Part shown: positions 11,194 to 22,450 of the stretch, one piece after another
Position numbering within the stretch: the first letter of the stretch is position 1
Layout of the letters: each line of letters begins with the position of its first letter
Origin: Bryoerythrophyllum caledonicum
Taxonomy: Eukaryota > Streptophyta > Bryopsida > Pottiales > Pottiaceae
Assembly: GCA_963971425.1 (NCBI GenBank)
Contig: OZ020518.1
Coordinates: forward strand, 30,262,770-30,326,769
Direction: 5' to 3'
Length of the DNA stretch: 64,000 bases
Notes under the pieces: generated by a model
What the model was told of the DNA's origin: nothing
What the model saw: the letters and a program-made list of their open reading frames with translations, nothing else
The model's database searches: none
Position numbers and translations under genes: made by a program

Positions 11194-12620
11194 TGGGTGG
11201 GGGGAGTTGTTTCGCAAATTGGGGTTTTGGGTGGGGGTAGAGCTGAGGAGGTAGGAAGGTGGTCATTAGGTGCAGGTGGGAGGCTCCGTGGAAGTGGTCG
11301 GAGCTTGGGGTGTGATGGGATGGGATGGGATGCACTTGTAGAATAAGTTTGTGTGGACACGTTGGCGGAGCGAAGATGGCCGCGCTGGTTGTCTCCTGTG
11401 GTGGAGGTGGTTGCGGCCGTGGCGCCTGTGCCTGGGGTTGGGGTGCTTCGGGGACCTGGGCCGGATGGGTGTCTGTTGATGTGCTTGGGCAGGCGGGTTG
11501 GATCGAGTGGTTGTGACGCGGAGCTGCTGCAGTGGATTCAGCAATCGTTCAATTGGAATGTGCAGCCGTCCGGCTTGGCGTGTTTGTTATCAACACGGGA
11601 GGCGGGCTCGCGTGGCTTGGTGTTGGCCTCCGGTGGTGGGCGGCCGGGTGTGTGGTCCGACGGTTTGAAATTTATGGTGGTTCCACTGGTAGTTGGCGGT
11701 GTGGCTCAGTGATTGTAATGTATTGCTTGTTATTAATTGGACAAACCTATTCATTTGTCTCAGTTTCTTTTCAGCTGCTCGTTGGCATGAGTTTGTGATT
11801 GTGTATCCCTGTTTTCCTTTTCTAGTTGTGGGGCTTGTGAACGACTTATGATTTTTGTCTCGTTTCGTTGGGGATTTTTCTGGGTCCTTATCGCTCTTCG
11901 GTGTCATTTAGCATGCCGTTATTATTCTTTCATTCTAGTAGTATCTTGTGTTGCATTGTGTTTTCCTTTTTCTCGGTTTCTAGGCTCGTGCTGCTATTCA
12001 AGGAGAGTAGTCTTTTGTTAAGATTGTTGTGCGCTTGTTTGAATTTTGTTTGTTCCAGGAAGGATGTCCGTAGGGGAAATTTTTCTGGTCACCTGCCTGA
12101 TCACCTTCGACTTCCCATGTGCAGGTCCTTTTTAAAACAGCCTGTTGATTTCGCAATTGTTTGCTTTTCGGTACTGCTAGTGATCTTATCCGCCTATCTT
12201 CAGAAATGCTTTTGGACACTTTTCCTTGCAACTCTGAAGTTAAGCGCCTTTGGGCCGGAATGCTTTTGGACACCGGGTTCTTTTCTAATCTCCTATTCTG
12301 GTATGTGTTCATGGTTGTCTTGGAGCTGATTTTAGCGGTTTCCGAGTGTGTTTCCTGCAGTTGCAATGATTCCTTCAGAACGATCCATAGAGTTCAAATG
12401 GCAGCGGTTGGTGTCGCTTCACGATCGATCATTGGAGAGCGAATCGTGTCACCAAGTTATGCAGTGAACTTGAGTTGAGAAGATAGACTCTGTCTTGGCC
12501 TCATTGCTGATCAGCTCACAACCTCCTCTTGTGAAGGCATTTTGTTGTATGTGGAGCACCTACATTATAGAAAGATTATCTCCAGTCTGCAAAGTGGACC
12601 AGCGTGAATAAAGTGTATGT
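11194..12620 (+). other. Probable 3' untranslated region of the DHHC gene
   Basis: GC-rich sequence continues past the TGA and becomes T-rich after about 11.7 kb. An AATAAA lies at 12607-12612. The whole interval could be a long, possibly spliced 3' UTR or non-genic DNA. No protein-like frame is convincing here. Confidence 0.35.
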
Positions 12621-12725
12621 TGACCATTGCAACAGCAGGGTTCAACCCAGCGTAGCTCGGATTATTCCTTTGCCAAGATGACTCCCAAAGCCCACACCAC
12701 CATCGTGGGACCTTGCTTTGAAGTC

Positions 12726-12895
12726 ACCACACTAAATTTGATGTTCAGTGTAGGGACACTAAATGCGAACTAAAACACTAATTGCAAACTATGCATTTAG
12801 TGTAAGGACAATGTAGTACACTAAGTCAACTCCAACACTATTTGCAAACTCTAGTAAAATTTGGAACAAATTCTTTTTAACTTGACATTTAGTGT
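12726..12895. repeat. Cluster of short direct and inverted cactaaat repeats
   Basis: The motifs cactaaat and atttagtgt recur six or more times in both orientations within 170 bases, interspersed with gcaaact. This looks like subterminal repeat structure of a small transposon, but no matching pair of ends was found. Confidence 0.4.
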
Positions 12896-13000
12896 AGAGA
12901 TCTCAAATTTCAACAAAAGTGGGAGACAAAAGTGCAGGAATTTTGTTGGTTATCCGCCATTGAGCTGTAAACATTTCAGCAACCTTTTGAAGGTCATAAG

Positions 13001-13112
13001 TCACTCAAATTTTGTCCAAATTGGACATATGAGGTGTTTTTTGACATCTATGAAAAATGTAGATGCCAAAAAACACCTCACATGTCCAATTCAAACAAAA
13101 CGTGAGTGAGTT
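13001..13112. repeat. Near-perfect palindrome, about 50-bp arms
   Basis: The left arm (13001-13052) and right arm (about 13056-13112) are inverted copies sharing attggacat, gaggtgttttttg and catct blocks. A third copy lies at 17521-17575 in left-arm orientation. The right arm plus its downstream flank (to about 13128, gagttaatggcatttgaa) matches the reverse complement of 17503-17575, giving a roughly 75-bp inverted repeat 4.4 kb apart. Confidence 0.75.
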
Positions 13113-14661
13113 AATGGCATTTGAATATTTACATCTAGTTGAATATCAAATGAGGGTAGGCATCATGGGAGGTAAAGGTGCTTGTATTAATGAAGTTGGT
13201 GGCCTATTCATGATGTGGCAGATTGGCGCTAATCCTCAACTTGATGTTAGATCAAAAGTTGTTTTTGAAAGGCACACTCTTGAGCATGTCAACTCATACG
13301 ATTTGGAAATAAGGAAATAATCGACAAGTTAAGCAATGTGCATATATGGAGAACCCAAATAATAACACATTTATTTTTCAGTGATTGCCAACATAGTTAC
13401 AAATTCAACCCAAGTGATGTCATATTTTTTCAATGAAATGTGAATTAGTTATAAATTTTCAAAGTTTGCTACTGTGTTTAGCCGATGGCCAGCAATAGGT
13501 CATTCTCAAAAGAGCCTATCAAAAGTAAGGGGTCTTGACTAATGACAAACCCTCATTTGGGGTGGAATGCGTGGTGATGGGATAGAAATCAATTGAATAT
13601 ACCCCAATTTTATTATTGTCTATTACTGGATTTCGTTGGTTATGGGAGGAGTTACTGTATAGACATTGTCAAATTTCCACTAATGCTGCAACTTGGTACA
13701 ATGACTTCTCATCTTGACTAGTTGATGCTAAAACCATTTAATGAGTGCTTTGGAGTGAGAAATATCATTTCTGCAAGAAGATTAGAAAGTTCTTACTAGA
13801 ATAAAGGTCCATTTAAATGAATTTATGGTTTGAAGTTGTAGATTAGCTAATTATGGGTGTTAATAATACAAGGTAATTAAATGAATGGTTCATTGTGATT
13901 TGAACCACTACATTTTTCTTTGCTAAACCAAGTCAATTTTTAGAATTGAAGTAAAAAAAAAAATCATCTATTAGTATGACAATGCTCCATGTGACAATGT
14001 TCCATTTCATACGTCAAGAGATATCTTAAGCTATCTAAGTAAGCTTAGCATTACTATTCTAAAGTAATTTATATCATCCCCATATTTGAATTGTGGAATG
14101 ATGTGTAAACATAATTTTTAAACTTACGACACTTTAGTCTTTGACAATAGATGTGCTTGATTTTTGGGATTTCTTGAAGGAAGAATGTAGGAAATAATAC
14201 ATGAGACATAACTTTGCCTTGTTGAATGATGCTTCATTGGTTATAAGATTTTATCAAAGCTAATGGAGAATTACTTAATTATTGAGTTTGTAGCAGAATT
14301 TTCTTGTGACAACAATGTCAACTTTTTAGTGATTTTCATTCATATGTGTGAGTGCCATATTAAAAAATTGTATGGATCCAAGTCATTCTCCCAATTTTAG
14401 GAGTAGGTGTGCATTTGAATTGAATTATTTTGTTAACCTTGAAATATCACACTTCAATTATGAGAATGGTTACCATCTAATGGTCCGGAAAACTTCCCAA
14501 TTTGGGTAAGCAAATTTTTCTTCAATTAGCAACAAATGTAGTTTAAAATGTTATTTCACTTGTCGATTGTAAGAACAAGATCTATGCTTTTTAAATCTAT
14601 AATTAGATATAGCTTAGCTTTAGACGTAAATGACACTTGCACCTTCAAGATATTGTTTTAA

Positions 14662-15213
14662 GGGCCGCTTCACACTTGGTGGCCAAGTCGAGTGGCCATC
14701 GATTTCCACCAATGAGATTGCTAGAATGGCCAAAGTCCGGACTTTGGGCCTTCACACTTGTGCCCAAACTCCAAAGGTTGTCGTCCTACATGGCAACAAT
14801 TTTGGGATGTTTTGGCGCCAAAGCGACGGCCTCTCGAGCAAAACTTGGGTCGTCCATTTTAGTCGACCCAAACTACAATCGAGAGTCCGTCGATTTTTTT
14901 TATTAAAATAATCAAAAATTGACAAGATCTAGACTGTTAGATGAAAGAGACAAAATTTTTGGGCTTATTTTTTTGGCTGATTTTTTTTGGCTGGTTTTTA
15001 TTGGCTGATTTTTTTGGGTTGATTTTTTTTGGCGTAATGATATGGGGTTTGGACTTTGGACTTGGCCTTTGGGGCTTCACACCACGACCGGCCAAACCTT
15101 CAATCTATATTATTTAATGTATTTTTTTGGCAAAAAAGTTTGGACTCTCACCATAGTTTGGCCACTCATTTTGACGGACGGCCACTCGACTTGGGCATAG
15201 TGTGAAGCGGCCC
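14662..15213. mobile_element. PIF/Harbinger-like MITE with TAA target duplication
   Basis: A 552-bp element with terminal inverted repeats of about 35 bp (gggccgcttcacac at each end, then ccaagtcgagtggcc). It is flanked by a direct TAA duplication (14659-14661 and 15214-15216). The GGG start and 3-bp TAA/TTA duplication are features of PIF/Harbinger (Tourist-type) elements. The interior has no transposase and contains repeated ttggctgattttt stretches. A related sequence (cctacatgg..ttttggcgccaa..ctcgag) occurs near 44.96-45.02 kb. Confidence 0.85.
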
Positions 15214-15316
15214 TAAGACATCAACCATGTTTGGAAAGATTAAAAGTGCCACAGTTACTTAGCGCACATTAAGGTTTATATTTTATATATCTTACATATT
15301 TAAATTTATTATTGTA

Positions 15317-17339
15317 CAGTATCCTCCAACATGTCTTGCAACCATTTTGTGAACTCTTGAAATTCTCTCATTCATTTTCAATATGGGAGGATTTTATCAA
15401 ATTTATCCTATTAAATCTTTTGTATTACGGACCCTTCACGTGTTCATAAAATGTCAATGTCAAAAAATGAAATCTCTATTTTTGGTGAATTATTTTATCT
15501 TATTCACTTAATTTCAAAAAAAATTAACTGAGAAATATAATTGATGATTTTTAAAAATTTGATTGCACCAATTTATAGGATATATCATTGTTCACATTCT
15601 TGGTATTACAAAGATGCACACTATGTAGGTAAAATTCTCCTCTATGTGGCTCTAAAGTATTTTCATAGTTTCCATTCATTCATATTCTAGGCTAAGGAAA
15701 TCAAACTCATATATTAAATCAAAATTTGATCAAATAAAGTCAAATAAGGTATCATTACAAAGCTTAGTAGTATAGAAGCCTAATATGATATGAAGTTTAC
15801 AATATGTATTACCCACTAACAAATATTCTACAGTAAAATGGAACACCTACTACCATCGAGTGCTACCACCTTGAGCTGCTATTAGAGCTTTCATCCAGGT
15901 TGGCATTGTTGAAATCAACTTCTTGATGCTTTCTTGAGGTACATCCTCCCAAGCCAGATTGAGTGATGTCCACATTTCGTCTTTGTTTCGAGGTCTATTT
16001 CTCTGTTGCACTTGATCTTTAACTTGCTTCCAGACATTCTCTATAGGATTAAGGTCAGGAGAATTTGGTGGCCATTCAAGCTTTTTCAATCCAAGTTGCT
16101 CTCTCCAATCTTTTTGTATATTCCTACCATGTACTGGAGCACCATCCTCCATTAAAATGAGGTGCTCATAGTGGTCATGGTGCCAATAATAATGCTCTAA
16201 TGCTCCTTGAGATACTATCTCTACAAAGTCTTTGGCAGTGCGTCTATTAGGAGGAATTAACACCAAATAAGACTTAGAAGAGCCAGTGATAGCACCCCAT
16301 ACCATAATTGAAGTCCTTCCGGATTTGAATGTAGGTGCTAAGCAATTGTAGTTGTAGCATTCATGTGCTTTTTGCCAGACATGAATTTGGCGTGATGGTT
16401 TTCCAACTTCAAAGGATGACTCATCGGTCCAAATCACATTACTCCAATCGTCAATCGTCCAATGCAAATGCTCCTTTGCAAAAGCCAACCTCTTTGCCTT
16501 GTGTATGTCACTCAAGAATGGTTTCTTCACTGCAATGCAACTGTTAACACCAAGCTCATGAAGTTCTTTACGTAAAGTTGACATGCCCACGGAAGATGTC
16601 ACATTGCTGCACAATTCTGCAAGAGGAGCACGACGATTACTACTAAGATCTCTATGGAGCTTTCTCCTATCTCGATCACTCATGTTTCGCGGCCTACCGG
16701 ACCTACTTGCTGGCAATACAGAGCCACTAATTCTAAATTGCTTGAGAATCCTTGAAATAGTCGATTTTGGCCTTCCTACAATGTTTCCAATTTTACTCAC
16801 TGACATGCCAGCTTTCTGCATACCAACTATCATGTGTCGTATATCATTTGATACATAACTCCTTGTCATGGTGCACAATCCTCAAACAACACTTACATCC
16901 ACAAAAAGTTTGATAAAAAAGGTCCTAACAGCAACACAGAAACGATATGTTTGACAAACAGGACTTGTTGCACACAATTTTTCTAAGAAATGTGTACCAT
17001 CAAGATGACTTGCAAACATGTATGTGTATCTCTGGACCCCCCCAAGCTCAAACATACTCAAAATCTGATATCCCAGAGAAGAAGTGATCACATTAAGAAG
17101 GGTACCCTTTTCCAAGATTTTAAGCATGATGGCAATTTTGGTAGACACATGGCAATGGATGCCTCTTTATATTTAGAAAATGCATGGCGTATGAAGGTAA
17201 CTGGAACACCTTCCATGATGCAAAAAATCTCATGGAGATGTGATGATTATCATGCCAACACCATCACTCTAAATCATGCCATGGGATATGTTTTAAGTGA
17301 AAAAACAGAGTGTGTTGCAACACTTGTTACAGGGTACTG
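15317..17339 (-). mobile_element. Complete Tc1-like DNA transposon
   Basis: A 2,023-bp element delimited by imperfect inverted repeats of about 28 bp. The left end reads cagtatcctccaacatgtc; the right end, read inward, is cagtaccctgtaacaagtg; both continue into ttgcaac. It is flanked by TA at 15315-15316 and 17340-17341, the TA duplication of the Tc1/mariner superfamily. It contains one intact transposase gene on the minus strand. The transposase plus clean ends make this a candidate autonomous copy. Confidence 0.85.
15850..16869 (-). CDS. Tc1-family DDE transposase (DD34E), intact
   Basis: A 339-residue frame from the ATG opening MTRSYVSNDIRHM. It would cut and paste the surrounding element at TA sites. 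The N-terminal half has a paired-like helix-turn-helix region (SVSKIGNIVGRPKSTISRIL, about residues 24-43), then a GRPR AT-hook-like motif (about 58-61). The catalytic triad is visible: D in IWTDESSF (about 149), D in LMEDGAPVH (about 242) and E in NPIENVW (about 277). The last two are separated by 34 residues, the Tc1 signature and not the DD39D typical of plant mariner-like elements. Length matches the family (about 340) and no stop or frameshift interrupts it. Transcription would come from the right-hand inverted repeat side. Confidence 0.93.
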   Translation of the reverse strand: MTRSYVSNDIRHMIVGMQKAGMSVSKIGNIVGRPKSTISRILKQFRISGSVLPASRSGRPRNMSDRDRRKLHRDLSSNRRAPLAELCSNVTSSVGMSTLRKELHELGVNSCIAVKKPFLSDIHKAKRLAFAKEHLHWTIDDWSNVIWTDESSFEVGKPSRQIHVWQKAHECYNYNCLAPTFKSGRTSIMVWGAITGSSKSYLVLIPPNRRTAKDFVEIVSQGALEHYYWHHDHYEHLILMEDGAPVHGRNIQKDWREQLGLKKLEWPPNSPDLNPIENVWKQVKDQVQQRNRPRNKDEMWTSLNLAWEDVPQESIKKLISTMPTWMKALIAAQGGSTRW

Positions 17340-17502
17340 TACATATATTTTTCTTTTTTATTATAAAGTTGCAATCTTATTGAATACTTTCATATTTAAG
17401 CTTTTATTTTTCCCAATCTTTTTATTAAACATGAATGTTTTTCTTTATGTATGCAAAACTTGTTCACTTTCAATACCGTAGTCTCATTTGATACATAACC
17501 AA

Positions 17503-17580
17503 ATGTGGATTTTCAAATGCCATTAACTCATTCAAATTTTATCTGAATTGGACATATGAGGTGTTTTTTGACATCTACAT
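17503..17580. repeat. Third copy of the 13.0-kb palindrome arm
   Basis: It contains gaattggacatatgaggtg followed by ttttttgacatctac and the preceding ttcaaatgccattaactca block. It is an inverted match to 13053-13128. Together the two may be terminal inverted repeats of an older 4.5-kb DNA element into which the Harbinger MITE and the Tc1 element inserted. Confidence 0.6.
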
Positions 17581-18102
17581 TTTTCATAAACATCAAAACT
17601 CCCAAAGGAATGCAAAGATCTCATAGCTTGCCCTTGTATCATGATACAAAAAAACACATGGTAGATATAAGAATAAGAGTTGGTATAGCCAACTTCTATT
17701 CAATGCCCTATATATGTCTGGTTTTAGAACTGGATGAGAACATTATTGGTTTACATCAAACTATATGTGGTCTTGCTAAATGCATGTCCAATATCATCAC
17801 CCACCTCCCAAAAAAATAAAATTAATTTGATGTTTTCTCATTAAAATAAAAAAACTTAGACATTGATTTTGGATCTTTAGTGATTCTTGGAGTAATCATA
17901 GGTCCACTGCTTTGGAAGTATCAAACATTATACTTTAAAATTTATATCTCAAGGTAGCCATAAGACTTTATTTATTATAATTTGCTGCAATAGAAGCATT
18001 TTGAGGCCTAAATTCAAAGAAAAATTAATTTATAATTTTCAAATAGTTCCAATATTATTGACTAATATTTGAGTGGAGAAGGTTGTTTGTCTACATAGAT
18101 AA

Positions 18103-19389
18103 GCCCGTCGGCTGTTTCAAGTGGAAGACTTAGCAGAGACTTATAATTTCCGACTTGAGCACAATTGGTGGGCCATGAATGAGCTTCCATAGGCTTTGCC
18201 ACAAAATCCCTCAACTACAGTATGTTTTTTTGTTTTCTTTTTTTCATTTCTCCAATTTGAGTAATTCTATACGTCTTAATTTATTTATATCTTGTTTTTG
18301 TAGTGTACTCGATCCTGGATTCAGTTATTTGTACGAGATGATCCAATCCAATCTCAATTTTACTTCCGTGAGGGTATTGATCAGCATGACACCTTCTACA
18401 ACGTGGTAACATCTGATACTATGTTTATGCACGAAAGTGTGCCATGGCAAGGGCCTCGGGAGAAGAACTCTAAATTTGTAAGGTCCTTCATTGAGGCAGC
18501 ATCAGAAGTCGGAGATATTATACTAGACTGGAATGCTTCAACTGGTAAGTCTCATACCTTGGAATTTTATTTTCTGAGAAGTTTTTTGATGTGCTTCAAT
18601 ATTCAATTATACATTAAATGTTGGGTTTAGTTATTAAGGTTTTTGGCAGGTGCATCTATGATTCTATTCATGCTTGTCAAGCCACGGGACGTCATATTCT
18701 GGCCTTTGAGGAAGACCCAGAAATTTTCAAGGTTCTTTTGGAACCTCTTATTCTAACAGTAATCCCGGCTCCATCGGCTCACTTTAACCTCTAAAGGACC
18801 AGAGTCTCCTTCGGGGGGATTCCTTGATTTTTGGGCAGGTTCCTAAAATTCGAAAAAAAATCAATTTTCTCTGAAATTTTTATTCTAGATTGCCTTTTAT
18901 AAGAGCTTCGTGGACATATTTTTATTTTATTTTTTGGACTTGTGGTTTGAAAGTTAGTACCACTTATAGTTTTTGAGGGAAATTGTCAAGGAACTTTAGG
19001 GGTTAAGAGGATCTGGAGGAATGTTTCTAGTGAGCGTCCTGAGAAGAGGCAGAAACGCAATCGCGTAGCATCTTGTGAGTAAGTTTGGCCTCTGATTTAT
19101 TTGTTTATTTTCATTTTAGGGACATATGTTTTATCTTTAGTTTCTTACCAAAAAAAATTCTCATAGAGTTTCAACAATATCATGCTCTTTTGCTCCAACA
19201 CGGCCTCAGATGTTTACACCTCCATCAAGCATTTTTCTCCCTACCTATGGTGCAGATGCGGCTAGAGTGATGGTAGCGTTGCCATCGCCACCATCACGGC
19301 AATCTAAGCGCAAATTTGATAGTCGTGTTACACAATATTTTGATATAGAGGCTAATGAGGCAGATGGAAGCAAAGATACTTATGAATAA
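18103..19389 (+). pseudogene. DNA N4/N6-methyltransferase-like C-terminal fragment, broken
   Basis: Apparent exons with GT..AG junctions: 18103-18219 (one in-frame TAG), 18304-18544, from 18650 on, and a last exon near 19258-19389. Exon 2 ends in VGDIILDWNASTG and exon 3 continues, after a one-base frameshift, with HACQATGRHILAFEEDPEIF. This order resembles the DPFxGSGTT motif followed by GRxxIGIExDxxY of beta-class N6/N4 adenine/cytosine methyltransferases (N6_N4_Mtase-like fold). The upstream catalytic (DPPW-type) part is not seen. The coding exon after LEPLILT is split by a TTAA-flanked MITE. The last exon gives a basic tail (PSRQSKRKFDSRV) and a TAA. Such domains occur in plant mobile-element proteins as well as host enzymes; I favour a dead element gene. 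Confidence 0.55.
18788..19002. mobile_element. TTAA-flanked MITE inside a coding exon (family T, copy 1)
   Basis: A 215-bp insertion with ends CCTCTAAAGGACC and, inverted, CCCCTAAAGTTCC, flanked by TTAA at 18784-18787 and 19003-19006. Removing it and one TTAA rejoins protein-like sequence on both sides. TTAA duplication and CCC-starting inverted repeats are piggyBac features. Confidence 0.8.
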
Positions 19390-20235
19390 CCTTATTTTGG
19401 CTAGACATTTATACATAGTTCTTTGATTTGGATTAAAATTGTATTTGATAAGCATTTGTTCTAGCTTCTAATTGGCTTTCAATTGGCTAGTAGATCGCCT
19501 TTGACAGGCTTTGATTTGGCAATTAAAAGCCTTTATCATAGATTTACTACCGTGTCCTTTTACTACAATTTGTCAATTTTTTATTTCAATCTTTCCTTTT
19601 AACAAAATATTATTATGTACTTATGATGTCAACTTGAATGCTAATCACTACATCAAACATTTATCTTCTACCTTATTTATGTTATCCTTTTCTCAACATC
19701 TTATTCTTATATTCCTATTAACCTTTTTTGATTGTTCATATTGTCAATCTTTATTTATACTCAACATTTCCGATTTTTTCTTACCCTCTTTTGTGCGTAT
19801 AATAGTTGGTTCCCAATCCAAGTAGTATTCGAAATTTTGACCCTAAATCCTAGAATTCAAGACATAACCGTTTTTTAATCTTTTTTGCGTTTTGATGTAG
19901 AAATATTGAATCTAAATTGACCTTATTATCCTATACAATTTTCCTATATAAGTGTGTATTTCTTAAGACCATTGTTTAATTACACCATACATTATACATG
20001 CATATTGATTTCATTGTTTTAAATTTTAGACTGGTAAATCTTTAATCCACGGCCATAAGATATTGTATAAAACTATGACAATTGATCCATTATTTTAATA
20101 CTCAAAAAACCTCCCATTCATCTAACATTGGTATGTCTATGGCATAAAGAATCCATGGTCTTCGGCCCTTCTGTAAGTCAAAATCTCCTCCAAACTAATA
20201 TTTATAGTTTACGGTAAGAAATCCACAATTTTCTG
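19390..20235. other. AT-rich stretch, no gene recognised
   Basis: Between the methyltransferase-like pseudogene and the repeats at 20.24 kb I see only short AT-biased frames and no defined element ends. Confidence 0.3.
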
Positions 20236-20282
20236 CTCATTGCTCACAGCTCACGGCTCACAGCCCACGGCTCACGGCTCAC
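20236..20282. repeat. Short tandem ctcacggctcacag repeat
   Basis: About four to five imperfect copies of a gctcac(a/g)g 7-14-bp unit. Confidence 0.8.
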
Positions 20283-20359
20283 AAAATAGCATTTCCCTTG
20301 CTGACTACTTCCGCGTTTATACTTGAACTTAACAACATTCTCATTCATCTATTCACTTA

Positions 20360-20630
20360 GGTTCTTCCGCACGCTGAGTCAAAAAAGGCTAATCTTGTTA
20401 AAGTGGCATCGCTTGATTCGCAATACTTGGAGCGACTATACTTTTGTATCTAGGATTACAAGCTGCATGGATGAAGGAGACAATGTTGTGCGGCAAGAAG
20501 AGAAGCAAATGCTTGCATTCTATGCGGATGTAAAACGGGTTGGAGGGCCAGGAGTCTACAACTACAGCAAGATGGGATCTTTGATTGAGGGTTGTGGAAT
20601 TGGAGAACCTTATGATATTCTTGTGAGGTA
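20360..20630 (+). other. Open frame of unknown identity, possible exon
   Basis: An open plus-strand frame with plausible protein character (MDEGDNVVRQEEKQMLAFYA, then GGPGVYNYSKMG) ends at a possible donor (gtgag/gtac) near 20628. I do not recognise it. It could belong to the same kind of element gene as the methyltransferase-like fragment 1 kb upstream. Confidence 0.25.
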
Positions 20631-22090
20631 CTACTTTACACTACGGTACCGTATGTTTTGTTTGTGATGAGGGTGACGAGTCTTGCGCTTCAAGGGAGTT
20701 AGTTATGGTGAGGTTTGAGAGGACATTGCGTTTGGATTTGGTGATTGATAGCGATGATGGCACGATTTGGCGGATTTTGGATTGTGATTGCAAGGTAGGA
20801 TTGGATTGAGAGCGTTGCGATGGCAGAGCCGAGATTGATGAGTCGATCGATGTCGCCTTCCAGGCATGAGACGCCCGTGTACGAGCAAGGACAGCCTCCG
20901 CTACCCATGATTCCGCCCTAGTGTGTGTCGCCCTACCAAGAGTTTGTCGCCCTGCCAAGAGTGTGTCACGAGCTGTATCACTAGATTCTACATTGAAGCA
21001 CAAGGTGACACTATCCTCCACAAGGGTAGATGCAAGATGTGAATTGGAGCGGACGGCAAGTGGTGCAAAGTATAGCAAATTGACGCAAAGTCCTTGGGAT
21101 GGCAAGGATATGTGGTGGTACTTTTGCAAGACTTCATTGTGCCTGGACGGTACAACATCGTTGCTTTGTTAATCAGGGGATACTTTGGTGACAGAGTGTA
21201 GCTCATAAAAGTAGGGTTTGTATGTGACTTCGAGCTTGTAATTCCTCATTCACATAGAGGTTCTTTCCTCACACGTATAAATATGCGGGAAATGAATAGG
21301 TACAAGCTTTGAAGTGTTTTGAAGTGTTGCATAAAGTCATAGGATGTGCTTACATGCTTAAAGCTTTCCTGGTTTTTTGGTGATAGTTGAGGAGATGGTG
21401 ACTAGAAGTTGTAGCACATGTGCCGACATCAAAAATTGTAGTTGAAGACGACTACTTTTGATTTAGTAATGGGGATTTCCATGCGTTAGAGGCTTCATTT
21501 TGCAGGTTTGGTATTTGTTTTGAAATTAGATTTGGAGCATAATGATTTCTGCTAATACATTGGTTGTGGTATAAGTTTATTTTTTGAACTTTGAAATGGT
21601 GTAGTCTTGTCATATTTTAATTGAGGTTGAGTCTTGTGGTTTGCTAGGTTTCGTGTCTATGTTGTCTAGGTGTTGGTAGGTGTAGCTTAGATTAAGCATA
21701 TGTTAAGAACCAATTTTTTGTTCTTTTCTTTAATGGATGTGATTGTAGTTGGTTATGAATTCATAGTTGATGAAGAGATGTGTGACGATTTGGAATTGAG
21801 TTGCTATTCTTTGGTGTGGTGTTGGTGCTCTGCTAATGCGATTGGTGTTTGGATAGGTGACCTTCTTTGTGATGCATTTTAGCCACGTGTGTAGATAGGA
21901 AATTGTGCGAGACATTCTACTATAATCCATATTGGTGTTTGTGCAATACACGGAGCGTGTGTTTGCGTTCAAACGGAGGCAGTCAATACAAGAGGATGGT
22001 GAGAGAGGCAAGTAGTGATATGCTCATTGGGCCTCGAGTGGGTGCTTAATCTTGACCTTTGTGACGCCATCAAGTTTACATGAGCTTATC
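20631..22090. other. No gene recognised
   Basis: Mixed sequence with several short frames on both strands (for example near 20.92-21.17 kb), none conserved-looking. No structural RNA is evident. Confidence 0.3.
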
Positions 22091-22094
22091 GAGT

Positions 22095-22450
22095 TTCTAA
22101 CTTTATCAAGTTTTTAAATTCATGAGTTTTTAAATTTTGAGTTTTTAAATTTCAAGTTTTCTAATTTTGGTTTTTTTAATTTTAATTTTTAAATTTTGAG
22201 TTCCAAAATATTGAGTTTTCAAATATCAAGTTTTTGAATATTGAGTTTAAATATTGAGTTTCTAAATATTGAATTTCTAAATATTGAACTTTCAATTATT
22301 GAGTTTCAAAATATTGAGTTTTTAAATATCAAGTTTCTAAATATCGAGTTTTTGAATATTGAGTTTATAAGTATCGAGTTTCTAAATATTGTATTTTTAT
22401 ATATTGAGTTTCTAAATTTTGAGTTTTTGAATTTCTAAATTCTGAATCTT
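22095..22450. repeat. AT-rich short tandem repeat (gagtttctaaatatt type)
   Basis: More than fifteen imperfect copies of a 15-18-bp unit (gagtttttaaatattgag, gaatttctaaatattga and variants). Translation gives a meaningless NIEFLNIEFLNIE peptide. Confidence 0.9.

Noticed and set aside
9930..11360. A 476-codon antisense frame over the DHHC gene
   Set aside because: It lies opposite GC-rich exons 3-5 and their introns; the sense strand has clear family motifs and splice sites, the antisense product is Pro/His/Thr-rich and featureless.
22241..22438. NIEFLNIEFLN-type repeat protein
   Set aside because: Direct translation of an AT-rich short tandem repeat.
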